A stretch of DNA of 64,000 nucleotides from Algoriphagus winogradskyi (lineage in GTDB: Bacteria > Bacteroidota > Bacteroidia > Cytophagales > Cyclobacteriaceae): contig NZ_FXUA01000001.1 in the NCBI RefSeq assembly GCF_900182815.1, positions 558,001 to 622,000 of the forward strand, written 5' to 3'. A model generated the notes under the pieces. The model was not told the origin of the DNA, searched no databases, and saw nothing but the letters and a program-made list of their open reading frames with translations. A program made the translations under genes and the position numbers. Below are positions 54,498 to 63,492 of this stretch, in pieces (positions within the stretch are counted from its first letter, which is position 1; the number at the start of each line of letters is the position of its first letter).

Positions 54498-54570
54498 GCG
54501 CAAAGGTAAGCAGGTCAATTAAATTGAGGAAGTGATCTTGGAAAATTTACAGAATAATGTTTGGTCTTAA

Positions 54571-54653
54571 CGGATTGTCGGATTGTCGGATTGGAAAATT
54601 GGAAGATTGGAAGATTTGGGTAAGAAGTTGGAAAGTGGTAAGGTTGGAAAGTG
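54571..54653. repeat. Degenerate GGATTG/GGAAGATTGG simple-repeat patch
   Basis: Repeated units CGGATTGT, GGATTGGAAAATT, GGAAGATTGGAAGATTTGG and GTTGGAAAG run for about 80 bp between guaA and the barrel gene. An open frame through it would extend the barrel gene upstream, but this is an artefact of the repeat. Confidence 0.7.
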
Positions 54654-54790
54654 ATTACTCTTCGTTAAAACACCCAAAAATCACTGACAACTATTTAATT
54701 AACAATCTTTTAGTTAAACAACCTAAAGAAAGTTTAGTATTAAAGAAGATTAGTAGTAATTCGATAAATCAACTTCTAAACTTTCTGTAT

Positions 54791-55399
54791 ATGAAATCAC
54801 ATCGACTACTTCTGATCCTTTTCTTTTTTGCATTCACACCGATCTTTACAAATGCGCAGGAAAAACCTAAACTACAATACACAGTAGGCTTAGGCTCTTC
54901 CATCGATGGCATGAATGATCTTTATGGTCTCAATTTCTCCAATGAACTCAATGTAAGGCTTGGCAAAAGAACCTCATTCAATACAAGCCTCTCATTCTAT
55001 CAATCACTAGGCAGCTACAATGAAAAAACCTTGCCTACGTATTCTAGCGGAAAAAATGAGGAACAATCCTCAGGAATTTTTATCACTCCATCTTTTAAGT
55101 ACGACATTATTCAGCGGCCTTCCGGATTCAATTTGGCATTTTCAGCTGGACCATCACTACAGCTAGGTGGAGAGACATTTATTCGCTCCGATCCTTTTTC
55201 TTCGGAGACAACATCCACCGCCTACATTACGAACAAATATCAGCGTGTGGGCTTGTTCATGGAATTAGAAGCTGAGTGGAACTCCAAGAATCCTAATCGA
55301 AAAAATGTAGTCAGCCTCTCTGCTTTCGGAGCAAACAATGCCATGCCGTGGTACCTCAATGCTACTTATAAAATGAGATTTAAAGTCGGCAAGAAATAA
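54791..55399 (+). CDS. Outer-membrane beta-barrel protein
   Basis: The Met at 54791 starts a clear signal peptide (MKSHRLLLILFFFAFTPIFTNAQ) and 202 residues. The longer upstream frame passes through repeat DNA and is not used. The mature part is all short amphipathic strands (YTVGLGSSIDGMNDLYGLNF, FNLAFSAGPSLQLGG, YLNATYKMRFKVGKK). It is a small outer-membrane barrel of the PorT/OmpW size class with no certain function. The peptidase gene begins 51 bp later. Confidence 0.78.
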   Translation: MKSHRLLLILFFFAFTPIFTNAQEKPKLQYTVGLGSSIDGMNDLYGLNFSNELNVRLGKRTSFNTSLSFYQSLGSYNEKTLPTYSSGKNEEQSSGIFITPSFKYDIIQRPSGFNLAFSAGPSLQLGGETFIRSDPFSSETTSTAYITNKYQRVGLFMELEAEWNSKNPNRKNVVSLSAFGANNAMPWYLNATYKMRFKVGKK

Positions 55400-55450
55400 T
55401 CATAAACGGCTAACTTGCGGCCTTCAAGCGACCGAATTCAACTTTCCAAT

Positions 55451-57160
55451 ATGTATTTTAAAACTTCCTTTTCCCTTCTTCTCTTAGTTCTAAGCATAAG
55501 TTCTTTTGCTCAAAACGCTCCACTTCAGAAAGTTACTGATCCTTATTTTAAGTTGGTAAGACCGGAATTCAAGGGTGATTTGGCCTATGAAACAGTGGCT
55601 TTTGTGGAGCAATACTGGAGACTTGCCGGGAATACCGGCTTTAATAATACGGTTTATCGAATTGCTGAGAAGCTCGAAGCGTCTGGATATGTTTTGGAGG
55701 AAAAAGCGAAGGACTCAGATCGGTTCACCTACAGAATAGAAACCAGGGAGATGCGTCAGCCAACTTGGGAGCCTGTTTCTGCTTCCTTGAAAATAGTTGG
55801 TTCCAACGAAACCTTACTTTCCTCGGAGGCCAACCGAAACATGATTTATATGTACTCCTCCTCCACTCCTGCTGAAGGAATTACCGGGGAAGTAATTTAT
55901 GTAGAGAGCAAGGAAGCTCTTTCCTCTGTTGATTTAAAGGGAAAAATTCTCTTTTCGGATCAGGTTGGCTACAGAACTTTGCAGTCAGCCTTAAAAGATA
56001 AAGGCGCTGTGGGTGTCTTGACTTATGATATGCCTAGCTATTTGCAACCTGAGAAAAACACTACTTCCATCCAATTTCGAGGATTAAGATATGATGAGAA
56101 AAACCCTGCTTGGGCTATTGCACTTTCTTTTGAAGCAAAAGAAAAACTGAAAGCTGAGTTGGCAAACGGCAAAGTCGAAGTGACTGTGAAAGCAGAAACG
56201 AAGATTTATGATTCAGCTGAACTTACTATTGTTGCTAATGTCAAAGGATCAGAATTGCCTTTGGAAAGTTTGGTTTTCTCCGCTCACATCCAAGAGCCTG
56301 GCGCAAATGATAATGCTACTGGAGTGGGTACTCAATTGGAAATGGCGAAAATCACTGCTGAGTTGATGAAGCAAGGCAAACTTGATCTGAAGCGTACTTT
56401 GACTTTCCTATGGGGAGATGAGATCATTTCAACGAGAAGATATATAGAAGAAAAAGATAAGCGTGAAGCCGATATCAACTGGGGAATTTCCTTGGATATG
56501 GTGGGAGAAAATACAGACGTCACTGGCGGAACTTTCCTAATCGAAAAAATGCCAGATCCAAGTGCCATTTGGACTCGTGGAGAGGATAAACACAGCGAAT
56601 GGGGTGGCAGACCTTTGAAAATCGAAGACATGAAACCTCACTATTTGAATGACTTTATCCTGACCAACTTCGAAGCTCAGGGAGAATATGCTGATTGGGT
56701 AGTGAAAACCAATCCTTTCGAAGGTGGATCGGATCATACCCCATTTCTACAGGCAGATATTCCAGGATTGTTACTTTGGCATTTTACAGATCAGTTTTAC
56801 CATACGGACAATGATCGTCTAGATAAAGTCTCTCAGAAAACGATGGTCAATGTCGGTACAGGAGCTTTAGTATCGGCTTATACGCTTTTGAATGCGGATG
56901 AGACGACGGTAGATCAACTGATGCTAATGATCGCAGCAAAAGCCCAAATACGATTGCTTACAGAAGTTCAGCTTAGCAAAAAAGCTATTGCAGACGGTGG
57001 ATCCAAAGAAGATGAGCAAAAAATCCTAGACACTTGGGCGGACTATTATGCAAAAGCTATGGATTCTATCAAGGACTTAGTTCCTGCTGACGATGAAAAA
57101 ACATTGAGGAGAATAGTACTAGCGAAAGAGGCGATCAAGGCGCATGTACCTAAACTTTAG
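55451..57160 (+). CDS. Exported M28-family aminopeptidase-like protein
   Basis: From the Met at 55451 the protein has 569 residues and a signal peptide (MYFKTSFSLLLLVLSISSFAQ). The metal ligands of M28 are in order: His in SAHIQEPG, Asp in GANDNATG, Glu pair in LWGDE, Asp in SLDMVGEN, and His in FYHTDNDRLDKVS. A PA-like domain (KGKILFSDQVGYRT) is inserted before them. It likely removes N-terminal residues from peptides in the periplasm or medium. The preceding barrel gene is on the same strand. Confidence 0.9.
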   Translation: MYFKTSFSLLLLVLSISSFAQNAPLQKVTDPYFKLVRPEFKGDLAYETVAFVEQYWRLAGNTGFNNTVYRIAEKLEASGYVLEEKAKDSDRFTYRIETREMRQPTWEPVSASLKIVGSNETLLSSEANRNMIYMYSSSTPAEGITGEVIYVESKEALSSVDLKGKILFSDQVGYRTLQSALKDKGAVGVLTYDMPSYLQPEKNTTSIQFRGLRYDEKNPAWAIALSFEAKEKLKAELANGKVEVTVKAETKIYDSAELTIVANVKGSELPLESLVFSAHIQEPGANDNATGVGTQLEMAKITAELMKQGKLDLKRTLTFLWGDEIISTRRYIEEKDKREADINWGISLDMVGENTDVTGGTFLIEKMPDPSAIWTRGEDKHSEWGGRPLKIEDMKPHYLNDFILTNFEAQGEYADWVVKTNPFEGGSDHTPFLQADIPGLLLWHFTDQFYHTDNDRLDKVSQKTMVNVGTGALVSAYTLLNADETTVDQLMLMIAAKAQIRLLTEVQLSKKAIADGGSKEDEQKILDTWADYYAKAMDSIKDLVPADDEKTLRRIVLAKEAIKAHVPKL

Positions 57161-57285
57161 AATCAATGGAAATACGCCCAGCAAAGGCGCTGCGCAAGTA
57201 CTTCATTTTCTAAACTTCCACCCTCATCACCTCTTTTATTTTAGATAGAACGAAAAGTTATCTTCAGCAAAAATTGAATTTGATA

Positions 57286-57330
57286 ATTGACCATTGATCA
57301 TTGTCCATTGCTTATTGTTCATTGCCCATT
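57286..57330. repeat. ATTG-based simple repeat (CCATTG / TTCATTG) overlapping the PTE-like gene end
   Basis: Units CCATTGATCATTGTCCATTG, CTTATTGTTCATTG and CCCATT make a 45-bp patch. The stop codon of the phosphotriesterase-like gene (57319-57321) lies inside it, so the patch sets the gene's C-terminus. Confidence 0.65.
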
Positions 57331-58320
57331 TCCAAAAGCTCTTTTAGGATTCTCTTCCAAAAGCAATTTCCAATCAGCTTCTTCAAATCCTTTGGCATTT
57401 AATGCTGGCATAAGCTTTTCAAAAATATTGGTGAAAGGAACAAATTCTCCTCCATTTGGCTTGGCGGGATCGTACCATCCTGCATCATGGGAAATCAGGA
57501 CATTTCCCAAAAAACCATTTTCCTTCGCGAAAAGTAAGCGTTTCATATATTCATCCAATCCCCAGCCTATTCCATCCAAACTGATCCAAACTCCAATTTG
57601 AGCTGCCTCTAGGTAATTCTGAAAATCCTGCTCTGCCTGCGCATGTACCCAAACAAAAGCTGAAGGATCCACTCCCATTTGCTGAAGAATCTCAACTTCT
57701 TGTTTGGCTGTATTCCATGTTCCAGTGTGGGAGTAGATTTTCAAACCGGTTTTCTCATAAGTCAGGCCAGCTGCTCTGACCAGTTTCGAGTCCATTTCCC
57801 ACAAAGGATTATCTTCGTTGACCGAGATTTTGATAAAGCCTGGTTTGATGCCAGTTCCTTCTATCCCATCCTCGTATTCAGCAATCCATCTCTCTGACAA
57901 CTCCTCAGCTGTTTCTGAGAAAGCATAATCAGGCAAAAACTTTCCCTTTTGAGTTCCATAAAGTCCAGTATTTGTGATGAGTTGAATTCCAGATTGCTCA
58001 CTCAGTTTCTTAAGTAAAACAGGGTCTTTCGCCAAAAAAGAAGGCGTGCACTCAAAAATGGTTTTTACTCCATACTTTTTTACTTCAAGTAAATAAGGCA
58101 TAACCTTAGCGATTACCTCTTCTTGATCATAACGTGCTGGAGAGACAGAATCCGCACCTATAAAATCCACCAGCATGTGCTCATGAACCAATGTTAGCCC
58201 CATGGAATCTGTAGAAATCGAACCAGATACAGTATTAATGTAACTGTTTTCAGCCTCAGGCATGGAGCAGGAAAAAGAAAGGATCAATAGACTTAGTCCA
58301 ACTACTAGAGAATGCTTCAT
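57319..58320 (-). CDS. Phosphotriesterase-related lipoprotein
   Basis: The 333-residue protein has a lipobox (LLILSFSCSMPE) and a PTE-type TIM barrel: GLTLVHEHMLVDF (metal HxH), FECTPSFLAKD, GFIKISVNEDN (the bridging Lys region), YSHTGTW, WVHAQAEQD and VLISHDAGW (final Asp). PTE-related proteins hydrolyse lactones or phosphoesters. The substrate here is unknown. Its C-terminus ends in a repeat patch. A -7 box lies 62 bp upstream. Confidence 0.88.
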   Translation of the reverse strand: MKHSLVVGLSLLILSFSCSMPEAENSYINTVSGSISTDSMGLTLVHEHMLVDFIGADSVSPARYDQEEVIAKVMPYLLEVKKYGVKTIFECTPSFLAKDPVLLKKLSEQSGIQLITNTGLYGTQKGKFLPDYAFSETAEELSERWIAEYEDGIEGTGIKPGFIKISVNEDNPLWEMDSKLVRAAGLTYEKTGLKIYSHTGTWNTAKQEVEILQQMGVDPSAFVWVHAQAEQDFQNYLEAAQIGVWISLDGIGWGLDEYMKRLLFAKENGFLGNVLISHDAGWYDPAKPNGGEFVPFTNIFEKLMPALNAKGFEEADWKLLLEENPKRAFGNGQ

Positions 58321-58382
58321 ATATAAAGCTAAGCAACTGCTCCAGATTAAGTCAACTGAATTTTAATTGATTTACTTCTTAT

Positions 58383-58390
58383 CAAATATA
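58383..58390 (-). promoter_or_regulatory. -7 box upstream of the PTE-like gene
   Basis: The minus strand reads TATATTTG, an exact TAnnTTTG match, 62 bp before the start codon. No -33 TTG is at the usual distance. Confidence 0.4.
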
Positions 58391-58459
58391 TATCCGCTTT
58401 TCAAACAGTAATAAGACAATGATATTATAGGCTTTGGTAAACACTAACACTTAGGCTGC

Positions 58460-58488
58460 TTCGGTCACCTGTCTTCGGTCTTCGGTCA
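58460..58488. repeat. TCGGTC short tandem repeat
   Basis: Three copies of TTCGGTC occur within about 28 bp in the gap between the PTE-like and SDR genes. It is one of three unlike simple-repeat patches within 4 kb. Confidence 0.5.
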
Positions 58489-58541
58489 GGGTGAGCAAAG
58501 AAATTATGGGTGCTGGTAACATTGAGGATAATCATATCTTA

Positions 58542-59222
58542 CTATTTCAAAGATGACATTCCTCCGTCTATGTGTAATATTTGACCTGTGACCCAAGAAG
58601 ATTTATCATCTAAGAGAAATAAGGTTGCTTCAGCGATATCCTCCGGCGTGCCTATTCGACCCAAGGGATGTCTCTTATCTGAGGCTGCGCGCTTCTCATC
58701 TGTGCTTACCAATTGCTTCGCCAGCGGTGTGTCCGTCAAAGATGGGGCAATGGCATTAACTCTTATCTGATTAGGTGCCCATTCTGCTGCCAAGGATCTT
58801 ACTAATCCTTCCACAGCACCTTTTGCAGAAGCTATTCCAGCATGAAATCCCATTCCCGTTTGCACAGCCACAGTACTGTAAAGTACAACCGAAGCTGCTT
58901 CCGATTTTTTAAGACCTTTCATACATGCCTGAAGCGTCTTGACAGCACCGAAAAAATTAACATCCATCTCAATCTTAAAATCCTCCATTGAAATTCTATG
59001 GAATGGTTTGAGATTGATGGAACCGGGACAATAAACCAGACCATCAATTACTTCTGGTAAATCCTGCAATTCTGAAGAGTCTTCTGTAATATCGATTTGA
59101 TAATTTCCTTCACCCGTTCGGGAATAGAGTAATAAATTGGCTCCGCCTTCCTTGGCTAATGCCGCGACGGCTTTTCCTATTCCTGAATTCCCTCCTATGA
59201 TAACAATATTCTTTCCTTTCAT
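58542..59222 (-). CDS. SDR-family protein lacking the catalytic tyrosine
   Basis: The 226-residue Rossmann protein has the cofactor motif GGNSGIGKAVA and the structural motif VYCPGS. Ser116 (VVLYSTVA) and Lys134 are kept, but the usual Tyr at Lys-4 is Ile130 (FHAGIASAKGAVEG). The C-terminus (RVNAIAPSLTDTPLA, GQILHIDGG) is ordinary for SDRs. It may bind NAD(P) without the standard reaction, or use another acid. I recall relatives with the same change, so it may mark a subfamily rather than a defect. It lies 56 bp after the lipoprotein gene. Confidence 0.85.
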   Translation of the reverse strand: MKGKNIVIIGGNSGIGKAVAALAKEGGANLLLYSRTGEGNYQIDITEDSSELQDLPEVIDGLVYCPGSINLKPFHRISMEDFKIEMDVNFFGAVKTLQACMKGLKKSEAASVVLYSTVAVQTGMGFHAGIASAKGAVEGLVRSLAAEWAPNQIRVNAIAPSLTDTPLAKQLVSTDEKRAASDKRHPLGRIGTPEDIAEATLFLLDDKSSWVTGQILHIDGGMSSLK

Positions 59223-59278
59223 ACAATAAATACTTTTCTAGTAAAGCAGTATGAGAAGGAGATTGTTTGAATTTGGTC

Positions 59279-60412
59279 CTATTTCAACTCATAAAAATAA
59301 ATGGTCTGTACATCTTTCTCGATGGCCTCTGGATCTTCGCCAGGTTTGGCATTGGAAAAAAGCACATCACGAACTGACCATAAATTAACATCCCATGTTC
59401 CTTCCCAGAGTTTTTCTTCTCCCTTGAAAATTTGGTAAAACTGTTTCTCTTTATATTTTTTTACTAAAGCCTCAAAATCAGAACCTCCAACTACATTTTT
59501 TGGCAAAGCATCCACTTCATCCTGAGGAGCCGCCCCTTCATACTGGGTCAACAAGTAACCATTTGAAAATGCATAATTAGTATATTGTGAACTGGCTAAT
59601 GACTTAAAAAAACCATCAAAATTGATATCCCTATTTACTGGTTGTATCTTTTTGAATTGATCTCCAGGATTTAAAGCTTGAAATGATTTAAACTCAAAAG
59701 ATGGAAGGTCATAAACATATAGCTCTGGGGAGTTGGGAAATAAAGCAAAAATCTCATCACCTATAAAACGCACAATTGGATCTAAACTATTGTATTGCCC
59801 AGGGGTTATAGCCATAAGTGACTGCTCAGGAATATATTGTGATTTTATAATATCCAAGGAATTAATATCTCTAAGCGTCATAAAGGGATAAGATGTACTA
59901 AACTCTTCTGAATTATAGACTTTTTCTCCTGAATCATTATCAACAGAAAAAGTATAGAGGTAATTTTTATAAACCTCAGCAGCATTACTTCCTCCAATCC
60001 TATGAGTCACAAGGGAAAAATCAAGAGGCTTTTCTTCTTTCAAAATGAAATCAAGATCATAAATGAATATGCCAGCATGCGTTGTAATTAAAATCTCATC
60101 TTCCCCATAATAATCAGCAGTGGTAAAATACCTTGCTTTAAAACTATCCCTTCCATCTTCACTCCGATTCGCGCTTGCGAGGACTTCTCCATGTTCACTA
60201 ATTCTTAAAAGTTCATCTTTCTTCCAATCAAAAAACAAATATTCAGAATGATCTTCTTTAACATCTATCATTCCCAATTCGGTCAATCGATCTATCACCA
60301 AACTATCGGTAATCACCAGCTCGGGAATATAGGCATCAGATTGTTTTTCATCGGTCTTTTCGCTGCAAGCGAGGGTAGCCGTAAAAAGTAGGAGCAGTAA
60401 AAATTTCTTCAT
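59279..60412 (-). CDS. Lipoprotein of unknown function, probably beta-propeller (DUF4221-like)
   Basis: The 377-residue product has a lipobox (LLFTATLACSEKT). The mature protein alternates strands with Asp/Tyr-rich loops (YLFFDWKKDELLRISEHGE, ELYVYDLPSFEFKSF), as in six-bladed 6-bladed/NHL-type propellers of Bacteroidota. I recall a DUF4221 label for such proteins but cannot confirm it. It starts a minus-strand pair with the SDR gene. No catalytic residue stands out. Confidence 0.7.
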   Translation of the reverse strand: MKKFLLLLLFTATLACSEKTDEKQSDAYIPELVITDSLVIDRLTELGMIDVKEDHSEYLFFDWKKDELLRISEHGEVLASANRSEDGRDSFKARYFTTADYYGEDEILITTHAGIFIYDLDFILKEEKPLDFSLVTHRIGGSNAAEVYKNYLYTFSVDNDSGEKVYNSEEFSTSYPFMTLRDINSLDIIKSQYIPEQSLMAITPGQYNSLDPIVRFIGDEIFALFPNSPELYVYDLPSFEFKSFQALNPGDQFKKIQPVNRDINFDGFFKSLASSQYTNYAFSNGYLLTQYEGAAPQDEVDALPKNVVGGSDFEALVKKYKEKQFYQIFKGEEKLWEGTWDVNLWSVRDVLFSNAKPGEDPEAIEKDVQTIYFYELK

Positions 60413-60781
60413 AGGTGTGATTTACTAACAATATAAATTTTTTGATAATTCGCAGTAGGTAAAGTAGTCAAATTTTTGAAAAACTAGTTTATTACCTCTT
60501 TCATAGCAATTCAATGAGTTATCACCGAGTCCAAAGCACACTGAGATTCCCCCAAAGTTGAAAAAAGCTCAGTCAAGATTCCCTAATAATCATCAAATAA
60601 ATGCACCCTATTCCTTAGGCCATTTTGACGAAATTAGAATGTTCACAAATTTGCTGATTTAGACTAAATCTTTGTGTCCGATAATTGATTCACTAGATTT
60701 AAACTTCAATATGAGGGCTACTTGTGTCTCATGATAAATCTCTGCGTTAAATAACTACCTAATACAATTAAGCTTATAGCT
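60413..60781. other. Intergenic region, possible regulatory or decayed repeat DNA
   Basis: This 369-bp AT-rich divergent region has no open frame. Two phrases, CTTTGTGTCC near 60670 and CTTGTGTCTC near 60721, loosely resemble the CTTTGTGTC motif of dispersed Bacteroidota repeats. I see no clear promoter or terminator hairpin. Confidence 0.5.
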
Positions 60782-63241
60782 ATGAAAAAGTATATTTTTC
60801 ACCTGTTAGTAATATTTTCATTTTCATGTAATTCAGATACTAGCGAGTATTTTGTCATTGATAAAAATTCATCCAACAGGTCCATTTTCATCGGCGAAGA
60901 TTCCGATGATTTGGTGAAATGGGCAGCTAATGACCTTGCAGAAGACTTAGAATTCATACTCGGAACAGAAGTTACAATTAGTTATACTGATAAATTCAAT
61001 CCTGATGACAAAGGAATTTATATAGGGAAATTTGATGATCCATTAATTGAATCCTTACCCGAAAAGCTCAATAGAAATTTAAACGGTGAATGGGAAAAAT
61101 TCCTTATCAATAAGCATGAGGAAAATCTCTTCATTGTGGGCAGCGACATTAGAGGCACTGTGTATGGGATTTTTGAACTTACAGAGCGAATCGGTATATC
61201 ACCGTGGAAATGGTGGGCAGATGTTCATCCTGAGAAAAGTGAAGAGATCGGAGTAAAATTGCCTGTTGATGGAATTGAAGCTAGTCCTTCCGTACAATAC
61301 AGAGGGATATTTTTGAATGATGAAGATTGGGGATTACAACCTTGGGCAGCTAATACCTTCGAACCAGAAACTGGAGATATAGGCCCCAAAACATACGAGA
61401 AGATCTTTCAATTGCTGCTTCGCCTGAAGGCTAACACCATTTGGCCAGCGATGCATCCTTCCACTAAGGCTTTTTTTAGCATTCCAGGAAATCGGGAAAT
61501 GGCGGAGAAGTATCACATTTCCATAGGAACCTCACATGCTGAACCCATGCTCCGAAACAATGTGGATGAGTGGGATGAGGAAGCCTATGGTGATTTCAAT
61601 TATTTCACCAACAGTGAAAACGTCAAGCAGTATTGGCAGGAGCGAATCACAGAAGCCAAAAATGGAAACAACATTATTAGCATGGGCATGCGGGGAATCC
61701 ATGATTCGGGAATGCAAGGAAATGCTACTCAAAAAGAACGAGTTGAACTATTAGAACAAATTTTTCAGGATCAGCGGAGTATTTTGTCAAAAACAATCGA
61801 CAAACCTATCGAAGAAATTCCTCAGGCATTTACAATCTACAAGGAAGTATTGGATCTGTACAATGATGGCTTACAAGTTCCAGAGGACATCACGCTGGTA
61901 TGGACCGATGACAATTATGGCTACATCCGCAGGTTAAGCGATGAGCAGGAACAGGCCAGAAAAGGTGGCAGCGGAGTATATTATCATTTGAGCTATTGGG
62001 GTAGACCTCATGATCACCTCTGGCTCTCTACCACACAGCCTGGGTTGATATGGTATGAAATGACCAGAGCCTATCAAAACGGAGCCAAAAAACTGTGGAT
62101 TGCCAATGTAGGAGATATTAAGCCTGCTGAATACGATATAGAGTTTTTCCTAGACCTAGCTTGGGACATCAATAGCATCTCTGAAACTACCATAAATTCC
62201 CATTTGGAGGCTTGGAGTTCTCGAGAGTTTGGGGAAGTCCATGGGGAAGAGATCGCCAAGATCTTTGCGGAATATTATCGTTTGGCATTTCTACGCAAAC
62301 CCGAATATATGGGATGGAGCCAAACTGAGCCGACCACAACAACAAGGATCACGGAGTTTAACTCCGAGGAAGCAAACCGCAGATTGGAAGCTTATGCTAA
62401 GCTGGTAGAAAAAGTAAATGCGATAAAGTCTTCCCTATCCAAAGAGCGTCTTGACTCCTATTTCCAATTAGTGGAATATCCAATAAAAGGTGCTGCGCTA
62501 ATGAATGAGAAATTTATCCTTGCTCAGGAATCATACCTCAATCCAACTAGTGATCTAAAGGATAAACTCGCGAAGCAATCGCAACAAGCATATGATAATA
62601 TTGTGGTGCTTACCGAAGAATATAACCTCAAAATCAGCAATGGTAAGTGGAATAAAATGATGTCTATGCATCCTCGAGACCTACCTGTTTTCTCCATGCC
62701 AAACTATCATCAGACAGACCAGTTGCCTGAGAGCAAAAATACAGCAGGAGGCCCCACTCTTTCTCCGCCTATTTTTATGCAGGGAAATGAATATTCTAAC
62801 GCCCAAGGTGCAGCAAATTACCAATGGAAAGCAGTGGAAGGATTAGGTTACAGCAATGCCGCTATGACGCTATTCCCTTTTGCAAACCTGCTATTTGAAT
62901 CAGAAAAACCATACTTGGAATATCAATTTGACCTGCAAAATCCAGGAAAGCATGTAGTGGAACTACGATTCTTACCTACTCATTCAAACAATTTTGATCA
63001 GAAGATATGGGTATCAATCGATGATCAGGAGCCCAAAGAATTCTCTTTAAATACTCGTGGAAGAACTGAAGAGTGGAAGGAAAATGTATTGAGGAATTTT
63101 GTAAAAGTGACTTACCCGATTCTCATTGATAAATCAGGGAAACACAGCCTGAAAATATCAGTCAATCAGGTTGGAATAGTACTAGATCAACTCGCTATTA
63201 GTCAAGAGGGGCAGGAGAAATTCTATGAAATAGTGAAATGA
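60782..63241 (+). CDS. GH115-family alpha-glucuronidase-like enzyme
   Basis: The 819-residue lipoprotein (LVIFSFSCNSD lipobox) has the GH115 order: an N-terminal beta domain (GEDSDDLVKWAANDLAEDLE, VYGIFELTERIGISPWKWW), the TIM barrel (YRGIFLNDEDWGLQPWAAN, RLKANTIWPAMHPSTKAF, ISMGMRGIHDSGM, LVWTDDNYGYIRRL, YYHLSYWGRPHDHLW), a helical part, and a C-terminal beta-sandwich. GH115 enzymes remove (4-O-methyl-)glucuronic acid from xylan. It is a single gene, with no SusC/SusD pair in view. Confidence 0.9.
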   Translation: MKKYIFHLLVIFSFSCNSDTSEYFVIDKNSSNRSIFIGEDSDDLVKWAANDLAEDLEFILGTEVTISYTDKFNPDDKGIYIGKFDDPLIESLPEKLNRNLNGEWEKFLINKHEENLFIVGSDIRGTVYGIFELTERIGISPWKWWADVHPEKSEEIGVKLPVDGIEASPSVQYRGIFLNDEDWGLQPWAANTFEPETGDIGPKTYEKIFQLLLRLKANTIWPAMHPSTKAFFSIPGNREMAEKYHISIGTSHAEPMLRNNVDEWDEEAYGDFNYFTNSENVKQYWQERITEAKNGNNIISMGMRGIHDSGMQGNATQKERVELLEQIFQDQRSILSKTIDKPIEEIPQAFTIYKEVLDLYNDGLQVPEDITLVWTDDNYGYIRRLSDEQEQARKGGSGVYYHLSYWGRPHDHLWLSTTQPGLIWYEMTRAYQNGAKKLWIANVGDIKPAEYDIEFFLDLAWDINSISETTINSHLEAWSSREFGEVHGEEIAKIFAEYYRLAFLRKPEYMGWSQTEPTTTTRITEFNSEEANRRLEAYAKLVEKVNAIKSSLSKERLDSYFQLVEYPIKGAALMNEKFILAQESYLNPTSDLKDKLAKQSQQAYDNIVVLTEEYNLKISNGKWNKMMSMHPRDLPVFSMPNYHQTDQLPESKNTAGGPTLSPPIFMQGNEYSNAQGAANYQWKAVEGLGYSNAAMTLFPFANLLFESEKPYLEYQFDLQNPGKHVVELRFLPTHSNNFDQKIWVSIDDQEPKEFSLNTRGRTEEWKENVLRNFVKVTYPILIDKSGKHSLKISVNQVGIVLDQLAISQEGQEKFYEIVK

Positions 63242-63393
63242 CCGAATGACCAACAGCTGCATAGAGCGCCTACCTTAAAATTTCAACTTCCCCCAAGTGA
63301 ATCGCTACCTTATTGACTAGAAAGGGAAAGTATGGTACTACTATCTAGAGACAAAACTAGTTCACCCCTTGCTAGGCAAGAAAATAAACCCAG

Positions 63394-63430
63394 TGCTCCT
63401 TCACGCTTTCTTCGAGCCCTTTGTGGCTAA
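63394..63430. repeat. Possible decayed CTTTGTGGCTAA-type dispersed repeat
   Basis: On the plus strand TCCTTCACGCTTTCTTCGAG is followed by CCCTTTGTGGCTAA. This echoes the CTTTGCG/CTTTGTG repeats found in Bacteroidota intergenic DNA and the ends of the inverted-repeat element at 48663-48832, but similarity is too weak to call a copy with certainty. Confidence 0.3.
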
Positions 63431-63439
63431 AAACTTAAA

Positions 63440-63468
63440 CAAAAAAACCGAGCTTCTCTGCCCGGTTT
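63440..63468 (-). terminator. Intrinsic terminator of folE
   Basis: AAACCG and CGGTTT close a stem with the inner GGC/GCT pairs and a loop of about 6 nt. On the minus strand a T-run (TTTTTTTG) follows, 24 bp past the folE stop. Confidence 0.8.
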
Positions 63469-63492
63469 AGATGTTGGTTCTTGTTTTCTTAA

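Noticed and set aside
54557..54790. N-terminal extension of the barrel protein
   Set aside because: The extension translates simple-repeat DNA and precedes a good signal peptide at 54791.
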